Source of the DNA: Apostichopus parvimensis
Lineage: Eukaryota; Echinodermata; Holothuroidea; Aspidochirotida; Stichopodidae
NCBI GenBank assembly: GCA_000934455.1
Contig: KN887225.1
Span: forward strand, 42,479-65,673
DNA length: 23,195 nt
Reading direction: 5' to 3'
Below are positions 1 through 11,207 of the stretch, in pieces. Under the pieces are notes generated by a model, which worked only from the letters and a program-made list of their open reading frames with translations, was not told the DNA's origin and searched no databases. Within the stretch, counting starts at the first letter, position 1. Each line of letters begins with the position of its first letter. The translations under genes were made by a program, and so were the position numbers.

Positions 1-16
1 CCCCCCCCCCCCCCCC
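1..16. repeat. poly(C) run at window edge
   Basis: The window opens with 16 consecutive C residues. This is a simple homopolymer, possibly the edge of a longer tract or of an assembly gap. A second long C run lies at 19900-19920. Confidence 0.9.
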
Positions 17-1853
17 AACCAAAAGAGCAGAAGATTGATTACAATTTGATATCTTTTTCATGCTATAGGTTGTGATGTGTGTTCGAATGCATACTGGGAT
101 CCACCACATATTGGTTGCAACGGAATGAAAATGTATTTCAATATGTGGGATTTGTATCACGTTAGCTAAGATATATAAGAGCACAATTAAAAAGCTGCGA
201 ATGTAGCAACGGTGATCGCTGCCGAAATCAACAATCCCGGGAGACATTAGATTAATACTCCTTCGCAGTAACATGTTCACCTTCGCCATACGGATCTTTT
301 TGCATAATGTGCACTTCCGATGCTAACGAGTAACGGTGAACTTCATAAAAGTGCAACAAGCCATGCATACACAGTACAGCTAGTGAACAACAAACGAAGA
401 ACTGAAGAGGACACAAACTTCGCTAGACCAGCTGATCAGGAAGTCACCGTAAGCAACGGTAAATGGTGTCGCTGGAAGATAGGGCTTACTCAAAGAACCA
501 CTGGCTTTTAGAACAAGGAAGGTAGGTTAACGACTAAGGCAGAATTTGTGGTTATAAATGTCATCTGAGATTTAGCACGTACCGCGTAGATATACCATCG
601 AATTTTTGGTTAAATTGTTACCTTGCTTATTCATTGCCTCAACTTTCGCATAACTGGTGTCTTGTTTAAAAGTCCGTGCGAACGTGGAAGTGTTAAGTGT
701 CTGCATACATGCATTTATTAACTAGTAGTAGCCTACTTAGTACTTACAAAGTAGGCCTACTGGCGAAGAAGGTAGCGGTTTCTAAGAAGAAGACAGTGCA
801 TTCCTTGAAAATTGCGTGTAATACAACAGTTTTAGCATGGTCCACCCCAAGTTAGAAGACTCCTAAAAGTCTCCTATTGTGTTTGACGTTGTCTGACGTT
901 AAAAGTTAAAGCAAGTTACACTACAAACTTGTTAATGAATTTGGTACCAGTACAAAAATGTAAACTTTTTTTGTGTTGGTTAGAGAAAGTGATCATGGAC
1001 AAGCCTAGCCTATTAAGCTCATTTTGCTACTTTCAGAGTGTATGGTGTGATAGCAAAATTGTTTATAGTATTTTCATACACTTAAAAGAAAAAAAAGAAA
1101 AAATTCTAACTGAGGACAACTGCATCAACATAAGCTGAAATGTGGAGAGGACATAAATTTATGAATTTCATTGCTTAGTTGTGCAATTTAAGGTTGCTAG
1201 TAACCCTAAAAAATTATCTGAGGAAAAATCAGGTTGCTCATGTACACAAGCAAAAATACGTACAATTTTGGTTTTTCCCTGATTCTGTATGTCAGTGTGA
1301 CATTTTCTGCGTAATGATGAACGTTTTCGACAGTCAGCAGTGCAATTCATGCAATGTAATAGGCTTGAGTACAAGAGATGCTGCATTTAGAGTCACCATC
1401 CCTACTAAAATTAAGTAATTTTTGTAATTCAGTGGTCAAATCCAGTACTGTGTGTAAAGCAAAGTTGGATATGCACTTGGGAGTCGGGACTGTCATAACT
1501 ATGATACCCTAAGCAAAGTACTTTCATATAAAATCCTTTCCTTGTGGCACCTTTGGTACAGTAACTGTTGATGGAATTTTCCTGTGTGAAGTCTTAATTC
1601 ACCCAACATATGGTTGATGTGTAGAACTCATGATGTTGGGACATTTTGTCACATTTTCAGATCTAGAAAACTATAGTAACAAATTAAGAGCCTACTGGTT
1701 GTGAATGCTATCACTTTGTGCAGTGTTTTAGGCCTCGTTTGGGGATAATTAATGCCAAATATTGTCTGTATTTGATGTTCATTTGTTTGTTTTCTTGCTG
1801 ATCTGCCTGCTACTGGGTAAGTTTTGACAGCAATTAGCAACTCACCAACAAAA
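17..1853. other. No recognisable gene; upstream intergenic or intronic DNA
   Basis: I recognise no gene here. Positions about 190-560 are visibly less AT-rich than their surroundings and contain a 63-codon open frame (320-511, + strand). Possible splice donors lie nearby (GTAAGC in the 440-460 stretch and GTAGGT near 520). The peptide has no recognisable motif and codon structure is not persuasive, so this could be an untranslated exon, a regulatory block or chance. The remainder is AT-rich with only short shadow ORFs. An inverted repeat at 726-762 is listed separately. Confidence 0.5.
726..762. repeat. Short near-perfect inverted repeat (hairpin)
   Basis: The left arm AGTAGCCTACTTAGTA pairs with the right arm TACAAAGTAGGCCTACT with one bulged base, one mismatch and almost no loop. 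The stem is about 16 bp. It is too short and too tightly looped for a typical microRNA precursor, and more like a relic of an inverted-repeat element or a cruciform-prone site. Confidence 0.6.
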
Positions 1854-2197
1854 AACACCTTTCTAACCATTTGCTCAAATCAGGGTGTTTCCATAGATAC
1901 CATTTCTTTTGTGTGTAAATATGGAATGGAATATACAAGGCTGGTTTGTGGAGCAACTGTAAAGATAAATTTTAATGCTGAAATAGCTTAACATGATATA
2001 TTAGGACATCATGGGAATGTATGAATTTGCACAGGTTTAAGGTCATAACCACATCTTCATAGCATGAATAATTAACACCTTTTCTAATCATTTGCTTCAA
2101 TCATGAAATTTCAATACCTTTTTTAGTGTGTAAATGACTAAATGTGGTATGAAACTCCTCTTGAATACAAGGCTGGATCAAGTCGAGCAACTGTAAA
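1854..2197 (+). repeat. Diverged local direct duplication, two units offset about 220-234 bp
   Basis: Unit 1 starts with AACACCTTTCTAACCATTTG at about 1854 and ends with GAGCAACTGTAAA at 1951-1963. Unit 2 has the corresponding AACACCTTTTCTAATCATTTG at about 2074 and GAGCAACTGTAAA at 2185-2197. Between these anchors both carry GTGTGTAAAT and TACAAGGCTGG in the same order. The units differ by many substitutions and small indels, so the duplication is old. No coding content is apparent. Confidence 0.65.
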
Positions 2198-5100
2198 AAA
2201 AGTCATTTTATGAATACATCTGGCGATAGCATAGTTGATATCATTTTCCTGTTTGTGAATTTTGTGTTTGATTCTTTATAATCTTTAAACCATTGAATTT
2301 TCGTAGCGAAAATAAATATGAGTATTAAACAAATAAAAAAATTTTGACGAAAGTACAGTGCACATTGACAGCTTAGCAAACATTCCAAATGTGCTTTAAG
2401 CAAACATTCTAAAAGGAGTATATACCTTTTAAACAAAAATAAATCCAACCAACAGATTATAAAAGCATTTGTAAAGTTTTTGGAGACCACCTGCCATGAT
2501 AACATTAAAGATAACCTGCATACCTTGATTCACATCCTGCTGTGAGGAAGGGTTTATCCCTGAGTCAAAATATGGAACTATTCAATCAACCATACAGTAT
2601 CTCGAGATAGGATACAGGGTTTTCAAGTAACAGTGTGAACTTTTTTTCTCTTTAGGTCAGTGTTTACAATGTCTGCCACTGGAATGACCCTTTAATCTCA
2701 TTGTTTTTCAGAAATATTAGTGCAGTTTTAAAGTTTGCAATTTATGGTTCAACATGTTTTTTTTTGTATTTTTTGCCAAGTGCATGATGAATGCTATTGA
2801 TGATGTGCAGGCTTTCACAGTAAGGCACCGTCGGCCATTTGGTTATGGTATCGGTTGTGAAAGTCAGAAACACACCCAATGCAGGTGTACTGTCTGCTTT
2901 TGTTGTCTGATCAGTATACGATGCCACTATATTGGCCTTCTTGTTCGGATGACCAAATTTTGTCTTTTAACCTTCTGTAATTAAAGGTAACTAGGTAATT
3001 CCTTAAAATTTTACTCCTGCTGACCTTGTTTGTTTGTTTTGTGAAATATCTGCAAAGTAATTAAATCCAATTGCAATTTGGAAAATGGAGAAGGAAAGTG
3101 CATCTAGTTTTAAATGGTTCATGTACAACACTGCATTCTGAAAGCAAAATATCTGAGAATGTTGGAGAATATGCCAACTAAAAAGTGTAGAAAAAGTGTA
3201 GAAAATGAGTGACGCTTTCTGGTTTTATGTCATGTTTTGTACATATGTACTCTTTCTATAGAAGAAATTGCTCTGATACCTTTTTTACATTTTGGAAATT
3301 TTGCACTTTTGATAGCTTAATTGCTGTGATGTCCTTCCATTTCAATGAAAATCGAAGGCAAAATTATCCTTGCTCCTCTCAATCCTTAAATTTGAGCCCT
3401 GGAATCCATCTGCCACCATCACGTCCTGCAATTAAATCAAACCATTTATCTAAAAGGAGAGAGAAAAAAAAACATTTCCCAAACCTCCCAAAACAATTTA
3501 ATTGTTTGTCAGTTTCTGACTGTATGTAATTGGTAAGGGCAAACTAAGAAAAGATAGAATTGGTTATTTGATGGATTTAGAGCTGATGTAAATTTACATA
3601 ATTGATTTTCAAGTGTTGTTACATTAGAATGGTACCAGATGTGACTTAAAACTCTACCTAAGTTTGTTTAACTTGTAGACAAATATATAGCACGATTTTG
3701 CCAGTCTGAAACTTGGATTTGATTTGTCATACATCTTAAAGGTTTTAATTTACACAGCTGCTTTCATTTGGTTAAATCATTTGTAGTAATAATGAAAATA
3801 TAAACAGAATTTTGGTTCCGTTGGAACTCATGTGACTGCTGTATCAGATTAGCTAACATTATCAAGCTCATATTTATTCGGATGCTTTTAAAGGTGCATA
3901 CTGTAGTTATTTTCATTTTCTGTGTCTGGGGATTGTGATTGAGAAAACAAGCCATTTAAGCAATCCATAATTTAAAATTGCTGAATTAAGGTTTAGAAGT
4001 TTAGAAAGGACATTGCAATGATATCTAAACACATGATTAAATGGTAAAAATTGTGAAATCTACCATTTTTGCACACTTTTTTTGTACTGTTTCATTTCAA
4101 AAATGGAAAAAGGATTATTTTGTACACTTTAAAGTTTCTTAAGCACTATCTTGACAAAGAAAAAAGATAAATGAATAATGAATACAAAATGTTAAGAATC
4201 TGAAATAACCATTTTGAATATATAGAACCATGTTGATAAGACATCAGATGTCAGAAAATTACTGAATCTATCTTGAATACACAGTGTAAAGTTTGAAATG
4301 TACCATATATTTAATAAGATACAGTAATGGTGACCAATGGTGAAAAATCTGGGAAGTACTGTTTTGAACAATTACCGTCTTGCAAAACACATTGAAAATT
4401 GTATAGTACTTAAATATCAAAATGGATAAGAATACGATCCATTCAAGATGGTAAAAACCAGTAAAATTCTGTTTTTGCATAGAGGACCAGTTTGTCTACA
4501 CTAATGAACAGTACTTACAGTAAGGGACAGAGGAGGGGGTTTCTCATACAGGCTTTAAGGCCAGGGAATTTATATAGTGCATCAAGATATAATCTGAGCA
4601 AAACACGTGTTCAATTTCCAAAAAGCTTCACTCTACACACTAGTACACAGACAGTTTGACTTAGAAGTATGCCATACAGTGTTATTGAGCACTAGTTCAG
4701 GTTCAGAACCTTTGTTTAATATTATTGATTAGGAATCAGTTTATGGTCACAATTTTTGTAGCGTACAGCTTTCACCTCAATTATTGATTATATTTGGATG
4801 AAAATACTCTTGTGATGCATACAAAACTATGCTATGTATACATCTTTGACCTTGTTTAGGGACTGTGTCAACTTGTTTAGTATGGTGTTATACTAAATGT
4901 CTAGATGAATTTATGACAGAAATCTACCATTAGTGATTTAAAAAATAGGGATGGTCCTCATCTCATGTCACTCTACCAGTAGGAGACATTATTTATTCAG
5001 TAAATGTATTAAACTGTATTGGTTTAGTATATAATATATAATATAACATCTGCCATGTCTGTTCAGCTTTAAATTTTTAGTACTCTAAGATTTGAAGGCA

Positions 5101-5517
5101 AATTCCCCATCTTCGTAATTAAAAAGTTTGCCATGAAAATAAAACTTGTTAGCAAATTGAATTTCGGAAGTTAATGTCACAATTTGCAATTGACGAGAGA
5201 CAGGGACTTCCATTCTGCCTACAGTAGATGCCCTTGTTAATTGTTACAAGACTGAGATACAGTATATTCTGGTTTACATGCAGTTTAAGCTTCTCAAAGT
5301 GACACAATACTGTAACATATCTGGTTTTTATGATGTAAAGCGAGAAAGAAATTAATATGCCGGTCTTTGCATTTGGAATATATATACTGTATCTTAATAG
5401 TTGAGTTGCCATGGAAATGATCTTATAAATCTGCCATGTAGTGTAGACTTTTAAAGTTAATGGCTCATGCATTACCAATTAAGTTTTTAATTTTTAATTA
5501 ATTATTTCCTACACCAC
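2198..5517. other. AT-rich stretch without recognisable features
   Basis: All open frames on both strands are short (about 110 codons at most), low in complexity and without recognisable domains or plausible splice-bounded exon structure. I see only scattered A/T runs and TACAGTA/TACTGTA-type motifs, and nothing that supports a gene. Confidence 0.55.
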
Positions 5518-5598
5518 CATATTTTTCTTTTTTTTTCTTTTTTATTTCCATATTTTTCTTTTTAATTTTCAACCATCACTCTTGTGGTGGGGGGGGGG
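5518..5598. repeat. Low-complexity T-rich tract followed by G10 run
   Basis: A pyrimidine-rich stretch contains two near-identical copies of CCATATTTTTCTTTTT (about 5517 and 5548). It is followed by a run of ten G residues at 5589-5598. There is no coding signal. Confidence 0.75.
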
Positions 5599-5916
5599 TC
5601 CAAGTGAGTGGAGCGGGGTCTAAGTGGTTATGTACCCATCCCCATTTGAGAAACTTTTGTGCTTCTAAGATGCAAAATGGTGCAATGTTTTGCAACTTTT
5701 TAATAAATTTCAGCTGTTTAGGTTGTACTTTTGTATTGTACACTACAACTTTTGGTAATATTCTGTGTGCCGGTGGGGTTTGGGGCTGAGTGTGTGGGAC
5801 TGGTACTGCATATAGATCAAGCATTGTGTATGAAAACCTTGCGCTGCGCATGATTTATTACTGCAATGAAAGATAATTTAGCTGAATGGAATTTACTTTG
5901 CTTCCACACTTACTGT
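5599..5916. other. Unassigned intergenic stretch
   Basis: Short overlapping frames exist on both strands (61 and 91 codons) but their translations are proline-rich or low in complexity and match nothing I recognise. The 3' part leads into the dispersed repeat and LINE remnant that follow. Confidence 0.4.
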
Positions 5917-5990
5917 ACCTGTCTCCTCGCAACCTCACTACTCTCGCTGTAAGGTGCCGAGAGTGAACTGGTAACCTTTTCACACTGTAC
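5917..5990 (+). repeat. Dispersed repeat, copy A (ACCTGTCTCCTC / AGTGAACTGGTAACC family)
   Basis: This copy carries ACCTGTCTCCTCGCAACCT at 5917, then GAGTGAACTGGTAACCTTTT at 5961-5980, then CACACTG. The same modules in the same order and at nearly the same spacing (about 64 bp) occur at 15974-16043. The second module also recurs at 13071-13091 and, diverged, at 15341-15360. The family identity is unknown. Copy A abuts a LINE remnant and may be part of the same retroelement. Confidence 0.6.
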
Positions 5991-6006
5991 TCATCCGCAA
6001 TGTGTC

Positions 6007-6257
6007 ACTGCGGAACAGCTTGTTCATGAATGCATTCATTACATGTAACATTGACTATTGTAGTTCATTGCTTTGTGGGTTACAACAGAGACTCTATTTC
6101 CAAAGCTACAGTATATTCAGAATTCAGCTGCTAGACTAGTTATTAGGATGCCTAAACATTAAACATAAGCCCCATACTTTACCAACTTCACTGGTTGCCC
6201 GTAGAGCAGAGAGCTATATTTATGGTACTTCTTATTATTTAGCGTGCCCTTGCTACG
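6007..6257 (+). pseudogene. Decayed non-LTR retrotransposon (CR1/L2-like LINE), C-terminal reverse transcriptase remnant
   Basis: Translation in shifting + frames gives the typical end of a CR1/L2/jockey-group reverse transcriptase. In order these are a TAEQLVH-like segment (about 6007), an AFIT..IDYCSSLL segment (about 6032-6068), LQYIQNSAARLVIRMPK (about 6100-6155), and LHWLPVEQRAIF followed by ALATGCPAY (about 6186-6256). The order and spacing match the thumb region of these elements. Reading frame is lost near 6027, 6085 and 6155 and a TAG interrupts at about 6231, so this is a dead, 5'-truncated copy. An ATT-rich stretch (about 6274-6300) follows and may be its tail. The subfamily assignment is from memory of family motifs. 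Confidence 0.8.
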
Positions 6258-6982
6258 GGATGTCCTGCTTATAAATGTATTATTATTATGATTGTTAATA
6301 TTATCATCACATCCTACTCCTCATATGAAATTTTGCAGTACAAACTTTCGTTTAAGCCTTGGGTTACTCAGTTATCACAACAGGGTGTTAGTTTTGGGAA
6401 ACCATCACTATACAGGTCACTAGATGATTCTTTCAGTCCTGCAGCTGCAATTTCATTTCATACTGGTCAGGGAAATAGTGATTAATTTTGCTGGCAGGCT
6501 CTGCTCACAGATGCTCTGTTCACAGTGAACCACAAGCTTTAAATATAAACTACAAGCTCCTTCTCATTTATTCTGGCTTTATCTTTAAAACCCACCCAAG
6601 ATTAGCCAATATATCCTAAAGGTAAACAATCTCCTTGTGTAACGAACTTGTTTCCACACATATTTGATAAGTTCTTGCAAACAGCAAGTTAGGGTACGAG
6701 ACAGTATGTCTGTACCGCTCCTTCATAATTAATATTTCAGAAGTATGCATACTTTCAAACACTGAGACTCATTCGAATCGTGAATGAAGCATTGCCATGA
6801 GCTATGCTCTAATTGATGGAGCAATTTCTCCTCGACTATGGGAAACAGATTAAACCATTTAAAGAGTCCTAGTCCTGCCGGTGTGTACAGTAACTGAGTA
6901 CTGATATCTAGGAGAGTAGACCTGTATTCATACCTAACATAAAAAGAAAAATGTTTATCTAGTATGTATAGAAGCTTCTTTG
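6258..6982. other. Intergenic stretch downstream of LINE remnant
   Basis: A 65-codon open frame (6288-6485, + strand) continues after the LINE remnant. Its translation could be further degraded element sequence, but I cannot match it. The rest is AT-rich with no clear features. Confidence 0.35.
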
Positions 6983-7438
6983 TTTTTGGTTGATAATTTT
7001 ACGGCCTTTCCGTGATTGAGAAGCTGCCGCTGTTTTTTTAACCAATCTCGTCCTCCCTCCCTCAAGTAATGTAGCACCGCAAAACAGAGACGTATGAACA
7101 AACCTGTGGGGAGGAATATGTACTCAGAATGGGTGTTGGGGTTTTTGGTTGATAATTTTAAATATCAAACATTTCCAAGTTTTACAGAAAATAAGATTGC
7201 AACTGATCAATCTGAGGTTAACGATGATTCCAAAAGATTGACACTTGTAAGAGCTGATAACTTTGTGAAGAGTTGACTCTGTTGACACTGTTATAATGTG
7301 GATTCTGATTCCCTCTGTCACCTTCCTCCATTGAGAACTTGCCTCTGTTCGTCAACGAATAGCTCACTCCCTCCGTAAATAAGGTTCTGCAAAAGAGAGC
7401 ATGTGTGAACCGCCAGTGTAGAAGGATATACTCAGAAT
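6983..7438 (+). repeat. Diverged local duplications with GTTTTTGGTTGATAATTTTA and TACTCAGAAT anchors
   Basis: GTTTTTGGTTGATAATTTTA appears at about 6983 and again at about 7140. Separately, a segment with CTCCCTC, a GCAAAA-GAGA core and GGAATATGTACTCAGAAT (about 7050-7130) has a weaker counterpart at about 7365-7438 with CTCCCTC, TGCAAAAGAGAGC, GTGTGAAC and GGATATACTCAGAAT, offset about 308 bp. The area looks like old overlapping segmental duplication. A 60-codon frame spans part of it but has no recognisable product. Confidence 0.5.
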
Positions 7439-9937
7439 ATTACCGTAATTAGCTTTTTCGGTTATGGCTACTTCCGGACAGACAGATTTTGCTTTTAAAG
7501 AAAAAAGAGTTTGCAAAGTCTACACGAATTGTATAGTAGATCTGGAAGGAAGAGGTGATGGATGTTGACCCAGATTGGGGTCATTGGTGGCTCAGTGCTA
7601 AAAAAGGGTACAGTAGATGGGAAAGTGCAATAGTACTGAGGAGATAGGTAAGTATCGTTAAGTCTTGTAACACCCAAATCAGGGAGTTTGGATGTTTTCA
7701 TTACGATCGAAAGCATTTTTTTTCACGTACACAAATTTATGTCACTCAATAATATTAGTCGTATATAAAAACAAATTTGATAGTTTTTATTTTTTTAAGT
7801 TTTCACATTTACATTAAGTGAAATTTGACTTCCTAAAACTAATTAAGCAAAATAGACTACATCTAGTGTCTATTTTAAGTTGGGAAAGTTTTTCTGAAAG
7901 TAATTAACACAAAAGGTAAATTCTACTCATTTTGACATTATTTTATTTTGTATGCCACGCTGGCTTTTTCATGGCTTTAAAAGATTTGTGAAACTTACAT
8001 GTCATCTAGATGATCTGGGTTTTAAACTAAAGTGTAACATATTTCATATTTAATATTCCTTTCAATCCAATATTAGTGGGTGAGGATGGCACAAAATTTC
8101 TTCTTTGCTTTAATTATGCTGTCTAATCTTGGCGCAATTATTGAGAATTTTTTAAGCCGAGAATCACTACTTCTCTGTTTCTTGTCCATGACTTCCCCAT
8201 TTAGGGTCTTCTCTCTTGCATGATTCCTCATGGAGTTAACAACTCAGGAACTTTTCCCACAACTGAAACGCATTAATTAATTTATTCCTGCATGCATGAA
8301 TTTGAAATAAATGTGTGAGTATTTTAGTCGTGTTTGAAATGCCATCTCCTACTCGTGAGCTGCAAAAATGTGTATTAACACCAGTTATGAATGTTATCCT
8401 ACAATATGTATGATAAAGATATCCATCCCATCGCCGACATTGTCAAAGTGTTTTTTAGTCCATCGGGAACATTTCTCGACTCGGGGAATTGAGAGGAAAC
8501 AGATATTTGTTCAGGTTCCGATGCACGAGCAGTAAAAAGCGATCCGTCTCTGTCGAGGAATGAGGTTACAGTCTCTGCACACCTAATGAGTCCCTTGGCA
8601 GGCCATCATTTAGGTATATAATTGGATGCAGAATGCTCCATCATGAAACTCAGTGGACCGTTGAAAGTTGTTGGGTAAATAAGATGAGCTCATCTGTCTC
8701 CCAAGGGGTATTAATCGAGCTCTAGAACTTGACAAGAATCATGAAAAAGTTGATCGAGATGGTAATCTTATCAACGGGATGGAAGACAATCTCTGCGACT
8801 TTTGATGCCTACGGTAGGTCTCTGCAGACGATAAGCTTCGCAAGGGAGGATATGTTGTTGCTTGAGAAAACAACTAGTTGGGAGGAAGTAAATACCAGTG
8901 TATTGAATTAGGTGGTGGTAGTCTTGCTCGGGGCAGGGAGAAGGGTAGGGTGTAGGGGGAATATTGATGATGAGGGGCATAGGGAGACTTGATTTTTACA
9001 GCTCATGATTCAACTAAATTGAAAATTTTGGAAGGTTGTATTAAATTTGGAGAAACAGAACTGTACACAAAGGGAACAATACTTACACAAATGGCATCAT
9101 TTGATTTGTTCAGACTTAGGAAAGAAATCGACAACTTTACGAGTATGGTATGGTTTTGAGAATGGTGATTTCCAACGATGAGAATAATCCTCAGATCTTC
9201 CCTATGTTTTAAGTGTTCTTTCAAAGAAACAAAGTTTTATGTCTATGTGAATGGTTATTAAAGTAGTTCAAATGCTTTGGTCCCTTACTGCATGAATGGC
9301 AGATTTTGTCAAGTTGGCAATTTTATCAATCAAAAAGGCGATTTTACCGAATAATTTATCAAACTACAGTGAGACACCCACTGAAATGTTTTCACCAGAC
9401 AGGTAGTAAGAGATTAATCTATGATTTGTTAGTAATTCTAGAAGACAAATCGTCATCTTAGAGACTTTTTCATTTTATTATCAATCGCATGCACTTTAGA
9501 CTTTTTCTTCCTTGTAGTCAAAATCAAAGTTGACTAGTCAAGTTAATATACTTCATTGTTAATATTGCAGTTTATTATGATTATTAAATGGGGAAAGTTT
9601 GCTGCTCAAGTGACCCGGTATCCAACTGGTGTAAACTCTTTGTCACAAGACTGTTTGTAACTGTTCGACTCTACCAAATTGATGTTAAACTTCTCTTTGG
9701 TACTGAAGGAGAACAAGCTCCATACTTTGTCCAATGCGTTCTAATGATATTTGTATCAGACCTTCATGCGACACTATTACTCAATCAATTAATTAATATG
9801 GCCAAAGAAATTAAGAACAACAGAAAAAAAATCTTGTCAATTACAATACATGTAAATATATAAATGTGGTGTACTTTAGATGATTTGTTCATATTAATCT
9901 GATAATGATATTGCATAATGGACTTTCTAACATTTCT
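7439..9937. other. Long stretch without a recognised gene
   Basis: No gene is supported. The block about 8440-8900 is less AT-rich than its flanks and includes a 60-codon + frame (8729-8911) of unknown kind, so it could be a regulatory block or an old element. A G-rich patch (about 8911-8990) follows. A 91-codon + frame at 9588-9863 has a hydrophobic stretch but no recognisable family and ends in AT-rich low-complexity sequence. Confidence 0.4.
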
Positions 9938-10312
9938 ACAGAGGGCGCTATGGTCCTTAAGTGCTTGATCTGCACTGTTCACGGTTCTCTGTTCAAATAA
10001 CATGATCCTGTGAGAGCCCCCAGAAGCTTGCGAACACACCACAAAAACTTGCCTACAGATGAGCTGTGTAGTTGACCAGTTCATGGTTCCACTTCTGCTC
10101 TTGGCCGAACCAAAAACGTGCTTTAGTTTGAGACCTCGAAAATAAATTTCAAGAAGTCTCTTGCTCTGTCAGTACGGAGGAAATTGTATACATACTTTAG
10201 TTACTGATTCCACTCACAGTAATGGTATGATTTGCTGTCAGAGACGTGCAGCTCGTGGAGTTTTGCGGTCCAACTGTACTGTAGGTAGGACCGATAGGAC
10301 AGCGCCCTCTGT
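9938..10312. mobile_element. Candidate short terminal-inverted-repeat element bounded by ACAGAGGGCGCT
   Basis: ACAGAGGGCGCT (9938-9949) faces its exact reverse complement AGCGCCCTCTGT (10301-10312), 375 bp end to end. The similarity continues inward: TGGTCCTTA on the left against CGGTCCTAC on the right (reverse-complemented) after a 6-bp gap. If the ends are read as CAGAGGGCGCT, the flanks are TA on the left and TT on the right, as for a TA-targeting element with one decayed base. No transposase frame is present, so it would be a MITE. Alternatively the two sites are convergent CTCF-like motifs, whose core AGAGGGCGCT they match. Confidence 0.45.
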
Positions 10313-10409
10313 TGATTTTTTGGCATGGCTGGAAAGTCCCATTCTCCCGGCGAGATGTCATGATTTTATGCATGTACAGTAGGATACTTTCTGTTGTCAA
10401 GGTATTGAT

Positions 10410-10640
10410 GGCCTGTTCATATATAAATTTACTTAATATTGATTCATTGTATATATTTCCGCATACATGATGGAACTATTTGCAGACTCACCTGGTAAAA
10501 CTGTATGATACTGTAGGACACCTGTAGTCCAGCTTTTCATGGGTGTGTAAATAAATTTACTTTGTCATAAAGCATATTTGTGCATACATAATGATGGTAT
10601 TTGCACACTGTACCTGGAGAGACACATGTATGTTTCCCAC
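10410..10640 (+). repeat. Diverged tandem duplication, period about 121 bp
   Basis: Unit 1 (about 10410-10530) and unit 2 (about 10531-10640) share, in order, TTCAT, ATAAATTTACTT, GCATACAT-ATGATGG, ATTTGCA-ACT and ACCTGG. The GCATACAT anchors are at 10461 and 10582. Divergence is substantial and no coding content is apparent. Confidence 0.55.
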
Positions 10641-11076
10641 ACAGTATCTAAAGAGGGACCGACAGTCAACTTTAATCAAGGTGACTTTCCAGAGAGAGGT
10701 GAACACATGTCTTTGCTCACATCACACTAATTTTGTTTGCTATATCCGGGTACTACACATGATTGTAGAGACATGTGCGTATACATGTTAATGCATGCAG
10801 TAAGTCAGTTCATGCTTTTGCATGTTTTAGTTAGTCAAAGTTAGTGGCAAGATGGCATTGTATTTATTGGAGCGTAAAACAGAGTGGTGCAGTACAGTGA
10901 TGTGAATATAATTTCCTCTCTGTTATTATCTGTGTACAACTATGCACTTTCCCATGTGCATCTATAGATATCTTACAAATATGGGTAATCTTATACACCT
11001 GTTTAAATCATTTGATCCCAGATGTTTTATGATAGAGGAAAAACCTTGCCATACATGTATTTTTCTTATCACAGCC

Positions 11077-11207
11077 TTAGGGGAATGGGGTGGGGAGGGA
11101 GAAGTGGGGGAGGGGAAGTGGGGGAGGGGAGAAGTGGGAAGGGGGAAGTGAGGAGGGGGAAATGGAGGAGGGGAAAGTGGGAGGGAGGGGATGGGATGGG
11201 AGAATAC
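11077..11207 (+). repeat. G-rich, C-free minisatellite (about 15-bp units)
   Basis: About 130 bp of the + strand contains no C. It is made of imperfect units such as GGAAGTGGGGGAGGG, repeated roughly six times between about 11095 and 11190. Many runs of three to five G separated by short A/T spacers make G-quadruplex or triplex structure plausible on this strand. Open frames through it are artefacts of composition. Confidence 0.85.

Noticed and set aside
320-511. 63-codon + strand ORF in a less AT-rich block near the window start
   Set aside because: No recognisable motif, no codon-bias support and no clear splice partner. I mention the block as possibly exonic but do not call a gene.
9588-9863. 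91-codon + strand ORF with a hydrophobic stretch
   Set aside because: It ends in AT-rich low-complexity sequence, matches no family I recognise, and overlaps another frame on the opposite strand.
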